Below are positions 1-8,882 of a stretch of 37,323 nt of DNA, piece by piece. Source of the DNA: Bacteroidaceae bacterium (GTDB lineage: Bacteria; Bacteroidota; Bacteroidia; Bacteroidales; Bacteroidaceae); the NCBI GenBank assembly GCA_016280855.1, contig JAEEHP010000200.1:1-37323 (forward strand), read 5' to 3'. A model generated the notes under the pieces. The model was given only the letters and a program-made list of their open reading frames with translations, ran no database searches and was not told where the DNA came from. The position numbers and the translations under genes were made by a program. Numbering within the stretch: position 1 is the stretch's first letter; each line of letters begins with the position of its first letter.

Positions 1-99
1 CAGCATGTCACTTACTGACACAACGCATCTCAGAGATCTCTTCGACAAAACTATATTCAAAAATGACAAAGACCGAAGCGGTTCAAGTGAACCTAATTT

Positions 100-144
100 A
101 TTTAATTTTTAAACTCGTCCATTTTTAGTGGACACTAGTGAGTT
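100..144 (-). terminator. Possible terminator of the BspA-like gene
   Basis: On the minus strand an imperfect hairpin (AACTC with GAGTT, and GTCCA with TGGAC) is followed by an A/T-rich tract with short T runs. It lies just past the stop codon of the large secreted-protein gene. The T run is broken, so termination strength is uncertain. The rest of bases 1-180 shows no gene. Confidence 0.35.
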
Positions 145-180
145 GAATAATTGAATTTTGGGGAAAATATTTCCTTGTAC

Positions 181-3100
181 TTATTTAATCACGACCTTCT
201 TGCCATCAATGATGTTCACACCACGACGAGGCTTCGACAGGCGCTGGCCGGAGAGGTTGTAGATATTCCCCTCGCTCTTTTGAGAGGGGGTGAGGCTTTC
301 AATCGCATCCTCCGTGACATTCAGCTCAATGCCATAGATCTTCAGCTCACCAGCGGCCGCATCAGCTACGGCACCGAGCTGGGCCTTAACACCTGCCGCC
401 GTTTGTCCGGCATAGATATAGACGAGGGTGGGAGCATAAACATTGTAAGGGAATGAAGCCTTCAGCTTGCCTTCCAGCTCCATCTCGATGGGTGCGCCGT
501 TGCCGACCTTCACCTTCAACGTCGTGTTACCCGTTGTCTCGGCGGTTATCTTGACGGTTCCGCTGCCAGCAGGCACCATGAACACAACACCCGTGAATTG
601 CCTCTTGAAGTCTTCGCCGAAGATGTCCTGACCTTCGAGCTGCTCCAGTAATTCGTCCGTCGTCGGCTTCGTCACGGTGATACAACCTTCTTCGGCGTCG
701 TAGCCGCCGTTGCCGGAACTGATGTTGAAGAAGATATTGCCGATGACATTGCCATCGAGGTCAGCCTCCTCGTCAATACCACTCTCATCGCCAAAGTCAA
801 TTGTCTCATCCTCCTCAAGAGGATCGATGTCCTTGTTACCCTCAATGACGGGGCGGACACTCTGGCCGTAGAAGTGGTAGTAGTTGCCCCAGCCCGCAAA
901 GCTGGGGCCGCCGAAGCTCAAGTCGCGCGCGAGGCTCGGATTCGACCCGAGGGACGAAGACCAGCAGAACCCGTACCAGCCATCGCCGTAGAGGCCCGAG
1001 ACGTCGTGACGGCCGGCAGCGGGAAGGAAGATGCTGTTGCCGTTGATCTTACTAGTGAACTTGCGGCCATTGATACCGTTGACGGTTGTCCACTCCGAAG
1101 TGCAGTTGTCAAACAGCTCCTTCACCTGATCCCAGGTTGGCATCTTCCATGAGCCGCCCCATACAACGTGAGCGACATCGTACTTTGTACCAGCGATATT
1201 GGTTCCGATATCATGGCAGGTCTCTTCTGAACCATCACAATAGATATAAGTGCTCCAGTCATAAACATCCTTCTCCTCCGTCTCGCCCCAAGCATAGTAG
1301 CCTCCATAGTCTTCAGGCTTCGAAGCTCCGACATTCCACGGTGCCCACTTTGTGCCGCTGGGCAGCCCGAGGTCAATGGCCTCGTCTGGAATAGCCATCT
1401 CTTCCTTGGCAGTGAAGTAGCCAGGGTTGTCTGCGCCTCCATCGATATGAGCGTATGTGAAATCATAGTGAATGCCATCAAAGGTCGTCCCTTGACCACC
1501 GACAAGGCTGACACATCTTCCAAACATACCTCTACCTTCTTCGACATTCTGTGTGCTCCAGCCTCTTCCCACGTAGATGGTTTTCAAGGATGAACATTGG
1601 CTGAACATCATTTCCATATTCGTCACGTTACTCGTTTCGAAACTGCTCAGGTCGAGTGCCTCCAGCTTTGAACAACCATAAAACATCGCGTACATGTTCG
1701 TCGCATTGCTGGTATCAAAATGGCTCATGTCTATGCTCTTGAGGTTTGATTCACCATCTATCACAGCGAACATTTTCTGCATATCGGTCACATTGCCAGT
1801 CTCAAAACTGCTCAGGTCAAGATTTGTGAGTGAAGTACATTCCGAAAACATGAAGGACATGGTCTCGACATTCCTTGTGTCGAAACTGCTGAGATCAAGC
1901 TCTGTCAAGCTGCTGCACCTTTCGAACATTGAATGCATATATTTTACATTATGCGTGTCGAAATGACTAAGGTCTATTGTCTTCAAATTCTTACAACTGA
2001 ACATATAAGACATACTTGTCACCTCGCTGGTATTCAGATATTCAAGTCCTTCTATCGATTCCACATTAGAACCGATCCAAGCGGAAGTCGATTTGACACG
2101 AATATCCTTGAAAGACTGGTCAAAAACGATTCTAGTGCATGTACGATTGATTCCACTCCAAGGCATTGGGGTATATCTGAAGACGTCTTCATTCTCCGGG
2201 GTGTTTGTCAGGGTCTCTCCGCTCCAGACATTCGTGATGGTCTGGCCGTCAAAAGTACCTCCTCGCTTCAGCTCTGTACTGCTGCTGACGAAATAAAGCG
2301 TTGTATTTCCTTCACACCATAGGGCATAAGGAACAGGTTCTACTGCCGGCTCGGAGGCAATGACGGGGCGGACATTTAGGCCGCAGGTGCGGCGGAGGAA
2401 GTCTCCCAATTCAGTTCTGTTGGAGCGTAACACGAAGTAGCGCGCGCCTTCCGAAAGATAAGAGAGCGAAGAAGACCAGTAGTAGCCAAGAACGTTCACG
2501 TATTCGGGATTCGAGGATCCGTCGCCATACTCGCCGGCAGCAGGGATAAAGATGCTATTGCCGTTAGGACCTGTGAACTTGCGGCCATTGACACCGTTGA
2601 CGGTTGCCCACTCCGAAGTGCAGTTGTCCACCAACTCCTTCATTTGGTCATAGGTCGGCATCTTCCATGAGCCGCCCCATTTCACGTAGGCAACATCGTC
2701 TTCAGGGTCAAGCACAGTTTTATTATCTACTATTCCATAGGATGAATCTATACAATATTTGGTCAAGGTATTGTAAGAACCGTTACACCATTTATTGGTG
2801 CTCCAGCCATACAATTTCTTCTCCTCTGTCTCACCCCAGGCATAATAGCCGCCAGACTCTTCAGGCTTCGAAGCTCCGACATTCCACGGTGCCCACTTTG
2901 TGCCGCTGGGCAGCCCAAGGTCAATGGCCTCGTCTGGAATAGCCATCTCTTCCGTTTCATCTTCCATCTCAACGATATTCTGGAATTTGCTCCATCCGTC
3001 CGTGGCCTCATACTTTGCCTTGGTGCTAGCGGGAACGTAGAGGGTGGCATCATCATTATAAGTGAATACTCCAGAAGTAAGTGCAAATGGTTCCTGAATT

Positions 3101-4707
3101 CTGGAAACGATTGTCATCAGCTTATCACAATGAAGAAATGAAGCATAATTCATCCGGGTGATGCCTGCACCAAGCGTAACTTTCTCTAAACTCGAACAAC
3201 CCATAAAAGCCTGATTGTCCAATGATGCTACGTTGTCGGGGATTACGACCTCTTTCAAACTGCTACATCCATCAAAAGTGCAGAATCCAATGGCCGTTGC
3301 ACTCTCAGGGATAGAAACCTCCTGCAACCCGGAACAACCATAAAAGGCCATATACTCTATACTTGTGACACCTTCTGGTATAACGATTGATTCCAAGCTC
3401 TTGCAGTATTCGAAAGCGTGCCCACCGATACTCTTAACATTTTCTGGTAAGCGTATGTTCTTAAGGTAATGACACCCCATGAATGCATCTTCCCCGATAG
3501 CAGCGACATCCTCAGGAATTATCGTGTTCTGGCAGCCAAGGACAAGCGCGTTTGTGGATGTACTGATAATGGCATTGCAATGATTACGGGAATCATAAAC
3601 AGGGTTCCCGTCTTCGACAACTATCGTTTTAATGCCACTACATAACTCAAAGGCGGTGTAACTTATAGACTGCACCGTCTTGGGGATATACAAGTTCTCG
3701 ATTCCTGAATACCCCTTGAATGCCATCCACCCAATGCTCCTGACACCAGATGGGATGGATGTTGTGTGACAACCCTGAATGAGGGAATTACTCCGCGTTG
3801 AGATAATGGCATTACAGTTGTCGCGAGCGTCATAATAGGTGTTCCCTGACGCCACTTCAATCTTCGTGAGATTCGGACAATCACCATAAGGAACGCTACT
3901 GATACTTGTGACACTGGCCGGAATCGACACCGAAGCTATAGCAGTGCCATAGAAGGCTGCACTTCCAATAGTTTTGAGATTATCGGGAAGATTAACTTGC
4001 GCAAGACTGCTACAGCCACAAAAAGCTCGTTCCCCTATCTCAATGACACTTATTGGGATAACCACTTTTGTAATTGAAGGGCAATAATAGAAAGCTTCTT
4101 CACATATTGAAACCACATGATAACCATTTGCCGTCTCAGGAATCGTCACGGTGCCGGTAGTGGCTTTGTCAATAGCTACGGGAGCGCCAGAAACGTTAGA
4201 AGAGGGGCGCCACACCTGACATGTCTTTTCTTCCTCGCTGAGAACCATAAATGTCATTTCAACGCCTTCGACAGTGGTGGCTGTGAAGGTGACAGCCACT
4301 TCAAACGCCTCAACTTGAACCTCCAGAGCATTGATTTGTTTCATAATGTCCGTTATCAGTGCTGCCATAGCATTAATCTCGTCCATGTTCGTGCTTTGTT
4401 TAAGCTGATACCTCGCATAATCTAAGCGCGCGGCAATATCCTCTGCATGTTTATAGAGTTCTGGAGCTTCAGCTTTAGTGGCTTTCGCTTCTAAAACGCT
4501 ATAAACAGTAGCGTAAGAATCCATACACTCATAAATCGTAGCCATCCATCTCTGTTTCGCCATCTCCACCTCTTCGTCTGAATAGAGGAGTTCGGGCGTG
4601 GCAGCGGGTGCCGCTGCGGCAAACGAGGTTGATGATACTGACGGCAGCAATCCTATCAGCAGGAAGCACAGAGCGAACATGTACTTCATTCGACTTAACA
4701 GTTTCAT
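181..4707 (-). CDS. BspA-like LRR / FISUMP / DUF285 mosaic secreted protein
   Basis: A very large exported protein (1508 aa). Residues 1-31 look like a signal peptide, followed by a helical stretch (about 45-135). About 200-585 are BspA-type leucine-rich repeats (LRR_5), with recurring 'IGxxAFxxCSSL' units. About 588-785 is a Fibrobacter succinogenes major paralogous (FISUMP-like) domain beginning 'AIDLGLPSGTKWA'. About 860-1055 are DUF285-type repeats ('MFSGCSSL', 'LDLSSFDT'). A second FISUMP-like domain spans about 1100-1287, then an acidic linker and a beta-rich domain. The end, 'GVNIIDGKKVVIK', resembles T9SS cargo tails of this group. A surface adhesin or glycan/host-binding role is inferred from these families. 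It is the last gene of a three-gene minus-strand run, 51 bp after its neighbour. The start at 4707 is supported by a 13-nt leader motif shared, at identical spacing, with the first gene of the run. Confidence 0.9.
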   Translation of the reverse strand: MKLLSRMKYMFALCFLLIGLLPSVSSTSFAAAAPAATPELLYSDEEVEMAKQRWMATIYECMDSYATVYSVLEAKATKAEAPELYKHAEDIAARLDYARYQLKQSTNMDEINAMAALITDIMKQINALEVQVEAFEVAVTFTATTVEGVEMTFMVLSEEEKTCQVWRPSSNVSGAPVAIDKATTGTVTIPETANGYHVVSICEEAFYYCPSITKVVIPISVIEIGERAFCGCSSLAQVNLPDNLKTIGSAAFYGTAIASVSIPASVTSISSVPYGDCPNLTKIEVASGNTYYDARDNCNAIISTRSNSLIQGCHTTSIPSGVRSIGWMAFKGYSGIENLYIPKTVQSISYTAFELCSGIKTIVVEDGNPVYDSRNHCNAIISTSTNALVLGCQNTIIPEDVAAIGEDAFMGCHYLKNIRLPENVKSIGGHAFEYCKSLESIVIPEGVTSIEYMAFYGCSGLQEVSIPESATAIGFCTFDGCSSLKEVVIPDNVASLDNQAFMGCSSLEKVTLGAGITRMNYASFLHCDKLMTIVSRIQEPFALTSGVFTYNDDATLYVPASTKAKYEATDGWSKFQNIVEMEDETEEMAIPDEAIDLGLPSGTKWAPWNVGASKPEESGGYYAWGETEEKKLYGWSTNKWCNGSYNTLTKYCIDSSYGIVDNKTVLDPEDDVAYVKWGGSWKMPTYDQMKELVDNCTSEWATVNGVNGRKFTGPNGNSIFIPAAGEYGDGSSNPEYVNVLGYYWSSSLSYLSEGARYFVLRSNRTELGDFLRRTCGLNVRPVIASEPAVEPVPYALWCEGNTTLYFVSSSTELKRGGTFDGQTITNVWSGETLTNTPENEDVFRYTPMPWSGINRTCTRIVFDQSFKDIRVKSTSAWIGSNVESIEGLEYLNTSEVTSMSYMFSCKNLKTIDLSHFDTHNVKYMHSMFERCSSLTELDLSSFDTRNVETMSFMFSECTSLTNLDLSSFETGNVTDMQKMFAVIDGESNLKSIDMSHFDTSNATNMYAMFYGCSKLEALDLSSFETSNVTNMEMMFSQCSSLKTIYVGRGWSTQNVEEGRGMFGRCVSLVGGQGTTFDGIHYDFTYAHIDGGADNPGYFTAKEEMAIPDEAIDLGLPSGTKWAPWNVGASKPEDYGGYYAWGETEEKDVYDWSTYIYCDGSEETCHDIGTNIAGTKYDVAHVVWGGSWKMPTWDQVKELFDNCTSEWTTVNGINGRKFTSKINGNSIFLPAAGRHDVSGLYGDGWYGFCWSSSLGSNPSLARDLSFGGPSFAGWGNYYHFYGQSVRPVIEGNKDIDPLEEDETIDFGDESGIDEEADLDGNVIGNIFFNISSGNGGYDAEEGCITVTKPTTDELLEQLEGQDIFGEDFKRQFTGVVFMVPAGSGTVKITAETTGNTTLKVKVGNGAPIEMELEGKLKASFPYNVYAPTLVYIYAGQTAAGVKAQLGAVADAAAGELKIYGIELNVTEDAIESLTPSQKSEGNIYNLSGQRLSKPRRGVNIIDGKKVVIK
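1310..1405 (-). repeat. Intragenic direct repeat, copy 2 (FISUMP domain start)
   Basis: This 96-bp stretch is nearly identical (one difference seen) to 2858-2953 in the same gene. Both encode the start of a FISUMP-like domain ('IPDEAIDLGLPSGTKW...') and its upstream linker. The match is at DNA level, so it points to recent duplication or gene conversion rather than only conserved protein sequence. A second similar pair follows further into each domain (about 1060-1163 and 2578-2681). Confidence 0.9.
2858..2953 (-). repeat. Intragenic direct repeat, copy 1 (FISUMP domain start)
   Basis: Partner of the 96-bp repeat at 1310-1405, with one base difference seen. The two lie about 1.45 kb apart and flank the DUF285 repeats. 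Recombination between them would delete one FISUMP domain plus the DUF285 block in frame, since both copies are in the same reading frame. Confidence 0.9.
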
Positions 4708-4718
4708 TGTACTTAATA

Positions 4719-4731
4719 ATTATAGGTGAAT
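4719..4731 (-). promoter_or_regulatory. 13-nt leader motif shared with 8576-8588
   Basis: The minus-strand sequence ATTCACCTATAAT sits 11 nt upstream of the start codon at 4707. The identical 13-mer occurs at the same distance before the start codon at 8564. It may be a 5'-UTR or promoter element; TATAAT is not the usual Bacteroidetes -7 box, so the role is unknown. Confidence 0.5.
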
Positions 4732-4758
4732 GCTTGCAGTAAAACGTAAATGAATTGT

Positions 4759-7700
4759 TTAAGGTTGGGAATCCTCCACCTTATAGAGTTTGATACAGTC
4801 AATCCATAGTTGCGGGTTGTCCGTCGAAAGAGTATTAGCTGACTTGAATCCAAATTCGATGGTGAACGACTCTGTCGGCTCGAAATCTATGGAATGAAGA
4901 GTCCACCCTTCAGAGTTGAAGCCTTCGTCATCAACGAAAACCTGTCCATTACAGGTTACACTACACAAATTCTTTACTCCAGAGAGGTTACGGCTACGAG
5001 CTACGTTGGTGTTGCGAATATAATATTCTAACCGATATTTGGCAGCAGGCAAATTCACGACCTGGCGATATGTACATTGGTTCCCCCATCCGGCTCTCAG
5101 ATGAAGTGCGCCAATATTATCACTGCCATTGAATGCTCCGGGCTTGACTGGTGTAGTCAAGTAAGAGTCGCCATCGTCAGAGATAGGCAGGGCATCAGCC
5201 TTCAAAGCATACGGAATGCTACCAAAATAGACCCACTCACACAGGTTGTTATTCTGAAGTGCGGCTGAAGGAACCGTTTCCCAGCCTTTGATTGTCCCGA
5301 TGAAACCATTCGTTGCATAAAAAGTCTTTCCGTCAGAACGGCTTTTAGGCGTGGAAGGATTTACTTTAGCATAACGCGAGCCATCTGCTGCAAGCCATGC
5401 GATGCTCCTTTCACTCAGGGTCTCAGCCTGATAAACGTCAGCCTTGGTCGTTCCATTAGGTTGCCAAGTGAGATCTTCATCGAAACCTGCATTCTGAATA
5501 TAGTCAGTGCAGTCTGTAATTTCTTCATAGGGGATCACCTCTACATCAATCGCGACCGATGCGCCCGAATTAGTATCGGTGACGGTAATGGTGCATTCGC
5601 CTTTGGCCAAAGGATTAATCTTGACATAGGAGTCCTCAATGTAGCAGGTGGCGATGGCTGTGTTGTCACAGGAAACAGTGTAATTGCCGGTGCCGGACAT
5701 GATCCATACCGATCCCTCATATCCCACCATGAGGCTGATGGTGTTCGATGAGAGCGTCAGTTTCGGGAGCGAATGGTCTACGACGTTAACTTTGATTGTT
5801 GCCTGCTGACCACTTTGGGTGTCAGTGACAGTTATGATGGCCGTTCCAGGGCCATTAGCTTCTATGGCAATTGTAGATCCGTAAACGGATGCATTGGCTA
5901 CAGAGGGTTTGTCGCTGGCGACGCTGTAGCTACCATTGCCAGAAGTGATTTGCACGGCATTGCTGGTGTAGAGATCTACGGTAATATCCGTTGAAGAGAG
6001 CTGAAGGGGTGCAGAATCCGGATCTTCAACGGTCACGTGAATGACATAGGAACTTGCATCCTGTTTATCCATAACAGTAATGTAGGCATCGCCGGCACTG
6101 ACACCGAGAATCGTCAGCAATCCTCTTTTTACCATTGATGTGTGGTCGTAGGAGATGGCCACGCTACGTGCGACGGTTTCCTTTCCGTCCAGCGTAGTGT
6201 ATTCTCCACTGCCTCCGATGATGGTGACATCTGCAGTCTTGCCTCTTTGAATGGTTAGCTCAGCGGGCGACACGATGAGTTTGTCGGATACGCCATAATC
6301 GGTAGATGGCTCAGCATTCATCTTGGCGCCAAGTATAGAAACTGTAGGATATACCTTATACGTAGTAGATTCCTTCAAGTTTGTAAATAAGTATTTGTAA
6401 TTGGTCGTGGCATTATGCTTATCACCCCAATAAGAGCCAAAATCCTTTTCAATAATCTCGCCAGTCTGGTAGTTCTTGAATGCAACACCGAGGTTGACGG
6501 GGAATAGGAGATCCTGAGACGGACGGATGGAGGCGAATGCCGACGTGGCTGTCGCTTTACTAACCACGGGCTCTTCGAAGTGTGGCAACAGGTACCATTT
6601 CTTAACAGGCCATTCAAAGACAACGGCATCCGTAAGGAGATTGCTCTCTTTCGGCACTTTATTGCTCCAAGTAGCTCCTTTCCACGTTCCACGTTTAGCC
6701 AACTTAACACCACTTCCGAAGAACTGATAAGTAGCTTTTGTGATAGCTGCATAACCGTCGAGCTCGATTGTGGTATTTTTCAGCTGACGGTAGAGATTGG
6801 CATCCTCGCCAATGCGATCAGTATCAAAATCCAGATGGCCCTTGAATTCAGGCCCGACATGGAAGATGGATTCAAAATTCAGTAACTTCTTGTGCACAAG
6901 ACTTGCGCCCAGCTTTACTGCCAATCCAAATGCCAAAGAGCCATCGAAGGAGAGCTTCATTTCTGGGGTATCGTGTTTCAGCTCCGAGTCGTTGATGAAT
7001 TGTACACGGTCTTCTTCAGGGCGAGCTTCATTATAGTCTAACCCAAAGGTGTGCTCAAACGTCAGGAAATCCATTTTGTAGGAGAAATCAACTTTGCCGC
7101 TTGCGTCCAAGAATACGCCGAAATTAACGTAGGGCTTGACAACGGCGTCAAAGGCTGCGATGGATGTCCTTATCCTAATGTCTTTCTTATGCGGCCACCA
7201 GTCTTTCGAGAACTTGCGTTCTACTTTATAGTCGGCACTCAAGTTAAATGTGTGAATCTGATGGAATGTAACTTTCGCTATGGCGGGCTTGTTCTTGCAA
7301 ACATTGATCATACAGGTGATTTCCATTTTCGGCGTATAGGAGAATTGCACTGGAAGCTTCTCTCCATCATCACCCGTGAGAGGAATCGTGACAGGATCAA
7401 GTTCGAAAGTATAGGTGTCGTCAATGAAAACGTTGACATTTTTCTGGACCGACTTTACTTCATAGCCTTGCTCTTCATCATCTGCCTCACATTTGCCGAT
7501 GAACATGAGCTGATCGAAGATCTCATTCAGCATGACAGGTTCACAGACAAACACCAAGCCATCACTGCTACTTCTGATACTCTTAACACGTCCTGCGAAA
7601 CCATCTTCCAGAGGTTCTTCAGAGGTTTCAGCGACCAAGATCTGGCCAATAGTCGGTTGCATACTTACTGGTATGTACTGGCTGAAAGTGATATCCAGTT

Positions 7701-8046
7701 CATCAACGCCTTTAACATAGGGAATATGCTCATCCGTTAGGAAGAAAACATTGTCTTTATACTCAGTTTTAGGAGCTCTGAAACCTAAGCTGTCTATTGC
7801 TTCCAGAGGAATTCGATAAAGCTGATGGCGTGTCCATACCTCTTGTACGACAATATCCTCGTGTTCAACACTGTCAAGATCGAAACAGCTATAAGTGATG
7901 CTGTCAATATCGGCATTCACGAAGGCATCAAAATCGCCATCGTTGCGATAGTTGTAGATGGCATATTGTCTGGACTCCTGAGCTGCAAGAGGAACCGAGC
8001 AGACTAGAAGTGCCAACAAGCTCAGTATATATGTTATCTTTTTCAT
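4759..8046 (-). CDS. Secreted Ig-repeat protein with C-terminal galactose-binding-like domain
   Basis: An exported 1095-aa protein with signal peptide 1-22 ('MKKITYILSLLALLVCSVPLA'-like, ending LAAQ). Its N-terminus carries the 'YRNDGDFDAF...DIDSITY' signature common at the start of Bacteroidales secreted proteins. Three Ig-like repeats (about 592-674, 680-756 and 760-838) end in 'ITVTDTxSG' strands and resemble BACON/BIg2-type cell-surface modules. Residues about 850-1090 look like a carbohydrate-binding or galactose-binding-like sandwich ('NAGFDEDLTWQPNG', 'LWIDCIKLYKV'). No clear T9SS tail is present, so its anchoring is unknown. Its start codon overlaps the stop of the upstream small gene (ATGA), which indicates translational coupling. 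The middle part (100-500) was not recognised. Confidence 0.85.
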   Translation of the reverse strand: MKKITYILSLLALLVCSVPLAAQESRQYAIYNYRNDGDFDAFVNADIDSITYSCFDLDSVEHEDIVVQEVWTRHQLYRIPLEAIDSLGFRAPKTEYKDNVFFLTDEHIPYVKGVDELDITFSQYIPVSMQPTIGQILVAETSEEPLEDGFAGRVKSIRSSSDGLVFVCEPVMLNEIFDQLMFIGKCEADDEEQGYEVKSVQKNVNVFIDDTYTFELDPVTIPLTGDDGEKLPVQFSYTPKMEITCMINVCKNKPAIAKVTFHQIHTFNLSADYKVERKFSKDWWPHKKDIRIRTSIAAFDAVVKPYVNFGVFLDASGKVDFSYKMDFLTFEHTFGLDYNEARPEEDRVQFINDSELKHDTPEMKLSFDGSLAFGLAVKLGASLVHKKLLNFESIFHVGPEFKGHLDFDTDRIGEDANLYRQLKNTTIELDGYAAITKATYQFFGSGVKLAKRGTWKGATWSNKVPKESNLLTDAVVFEWPVKKWYLLPHFEEPVVSKATATSAFASIRPSQDLLFPVNLGVAFKNYQTGEIIEKDFGSYWGDKHNATTNYKYLFTNLKESTTYKVYPTVSILGAKMNAEPSTDYGVSDKLIVSPAELTIQRGKTADVTIIGGSGEYTTLDGKETVARSVAISYDHTSMVKRGLLTILGVSAGDAYITVMDKQDASSYVIHVTVEDPDSAPLQLSSTDITVDLYTSNAVQITSGNGSYSVASDKPSVANASVYGSTIAIEANGPGTAIITVTDTQSGQQATIKVNVVDHSLPKLTLSSNTISLMVGYEGSVWIMSGTGNYTVSCDNTAIATCYIEDSYVKINPLAKGECTITVTDTNSGASVAIDVEVIPYEEITDCTDYIQNAGFDEDLTWQPNGTTKADVYQAETLSERSIAWLAADGSRYAKVNPSTPKSRSDGKTFYATNGFIGTIKGWETVPSAALQNNNLCEWVYFGSIPYALKADALPISDDGDSYLTTPVKPGAFNGSDNIGALHLRAGWGNQCTYRQVVNLPAAKYRLEYYIRNTNVARSRNLSGVKNLCSVTCNGQVFVDDEGFNSEGWTLHSIDFEPTESFTIEFGFKSANTLSTDNPQLWIDCIKLYKVEDSQP

Positions 8047-8564
8047 TTTTTCAGAATCTTATAGGTTTCGTCGTTCATTTTCAAGAAATAAATACCAGAG
8101 GGCAGATTACTGATAGAAATCTCCGCCTTGCCGTCGTGCCGCTCACTTTTTATCATCTTGCCGTCAAAAGTGAAAATGTTAATCTGTGTTTGAGCCGGTA
8201 GGTTGTTGAAATAGAGCTTGTCGTTATTCTGGACAAATGATTTTTCGTCATGGCGAGAAAGATCCTGAACACCCGTTGGAGTTAGCTTCTTGCCATAGCG
8301 GACCTGCTTCATGTTCTGCAGCTCGTAGGTGAGCACCATGCCGTCTGTTTCTATAATAAGGTTCGGTTCCACGACCTTTATTTTGGTGTCCTTATCAATA
8401 AGATACTCCATCGTGGAACCTTCAAGGGTCTGGACGATAATGGTCTTACGCCATATACCGTCTTCGTCTGCTCTCAAAGATTGAGGTTTTAGCACGGCGC
8501 ATATCAGCAAGATTATCGTTACAAGGCGCCAGCCAAGAATAGTAGAAAATCTGTTCATTTTCAT
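8043..8564 (-). CDS. Small T9SS-tailed secreted protein
   Basis: A 173-aa protein with an N-terminal hydrophobic segment (about 10-30) acting as a signal peptide. The C-terminus is a clear T9SS type-A sorting domain: 'INIFTFDGKMI' then 'LPSGIYFLKMND' and a lysine-rich end. The central part ('VQTLEGSTMEYLIDKDTKIKV') resembles the short beta-rich domain that accompanies such tails in Bacteroidales, but no catalytic motif is visible. It is first in a three-gene operon and overlaps the next gene by 4 nt. The ATG at 8564 is preferred to the one at 8558 because of the shared 13-nt leader motif, 11 nt upstream. The function is unknown. Confidence 0.85.
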   Translation of the reverse strand: MKMNRFSTILGWRLVTIILLICAVLKPQSLRADEDGIWRKTIIVQTLEGSTMEYLIDKDTKIKVVEPNLIIETDGMVLTYELQNMKQVRYGKKLTPTGVQDLSRHDEKSFVQNNDKLYFNNLPAQTQINIFTFDGKMIKSERHDGKAEISISNLPSGIYFLKMNDETYKILKK

Positions 8565-8575
8565 TTGGAGGGTTG

Positions 8576-8588
8576 ATTATAGGTGAAT
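8576..8588 (-). promoter_or_regulatory. 13-nt leader motif shared with 4719-4731
   Basis: Exact copy of the motif ATTCACCTATAAT, again 11 nt from the start codon. It lies between the terminator-like end of the upstream RNA candidate and the first gene of the secreted-protein operon. Confidence 0.5.
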
Positions 8589-8610
8589 AATAGATAGACT
8601 TAGTAATAGA

Positions 8611-8780
8611 CAAAAAGAAAACGTGGACTACTTACTTCGTCTACGTTTCTGAGGTATCTCCCAAACACCTTGCAACCTAATACGAGCAAAAGCCCACGCC
8701 AGCCAGCGTGAACATCCATTGCTTTAGCTCTTGGTTGCTTCTTTAAATTTTGGGAGAACTTTCAGAAACAAGATTCAAAG
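8611..8780 (-). ncRNA. Long nested-hairpin RNA candidate
   Basis: The minus-strand transcript would fold into one long, interrupted hairpin. Paired segments (plus coordinates) are 8645-8652/8762-8769 (8 bp), 8658-8665/8749-8756 (8 bp), 8672-8677/8733-8738 (6 bp), 8684-8687/8727-8730, 8689-8693/8721-8725 and 8695-8699/8706-8710. All are perfectly complementary and strictly nested. The 3' end is a terminator-like hairpin (8622-8628/8639-8645, one mismatch) followed by a T-rich tract at 8611-8621. No ORF explains the conservation of pairing. A long hairpin of this size with internal bubbles recalls 6S-type RNA, including the Bacteroidales-1 motif, but I could not compare sequences. A palindromic mobile repeat is the main alternative. 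No convincing TAnnTTTG box was found at its 5' end. Confidence 0.55.
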
Positions 8781-8882
8781 CGGACGCGTCATCCTTATGT
8801 CTTTAATTAAGTGGTTGTTTATCTCATAGGCTAAATCTCTAATTAGTTTGATTAGTATGATTAGTATGATATACAATGATAA

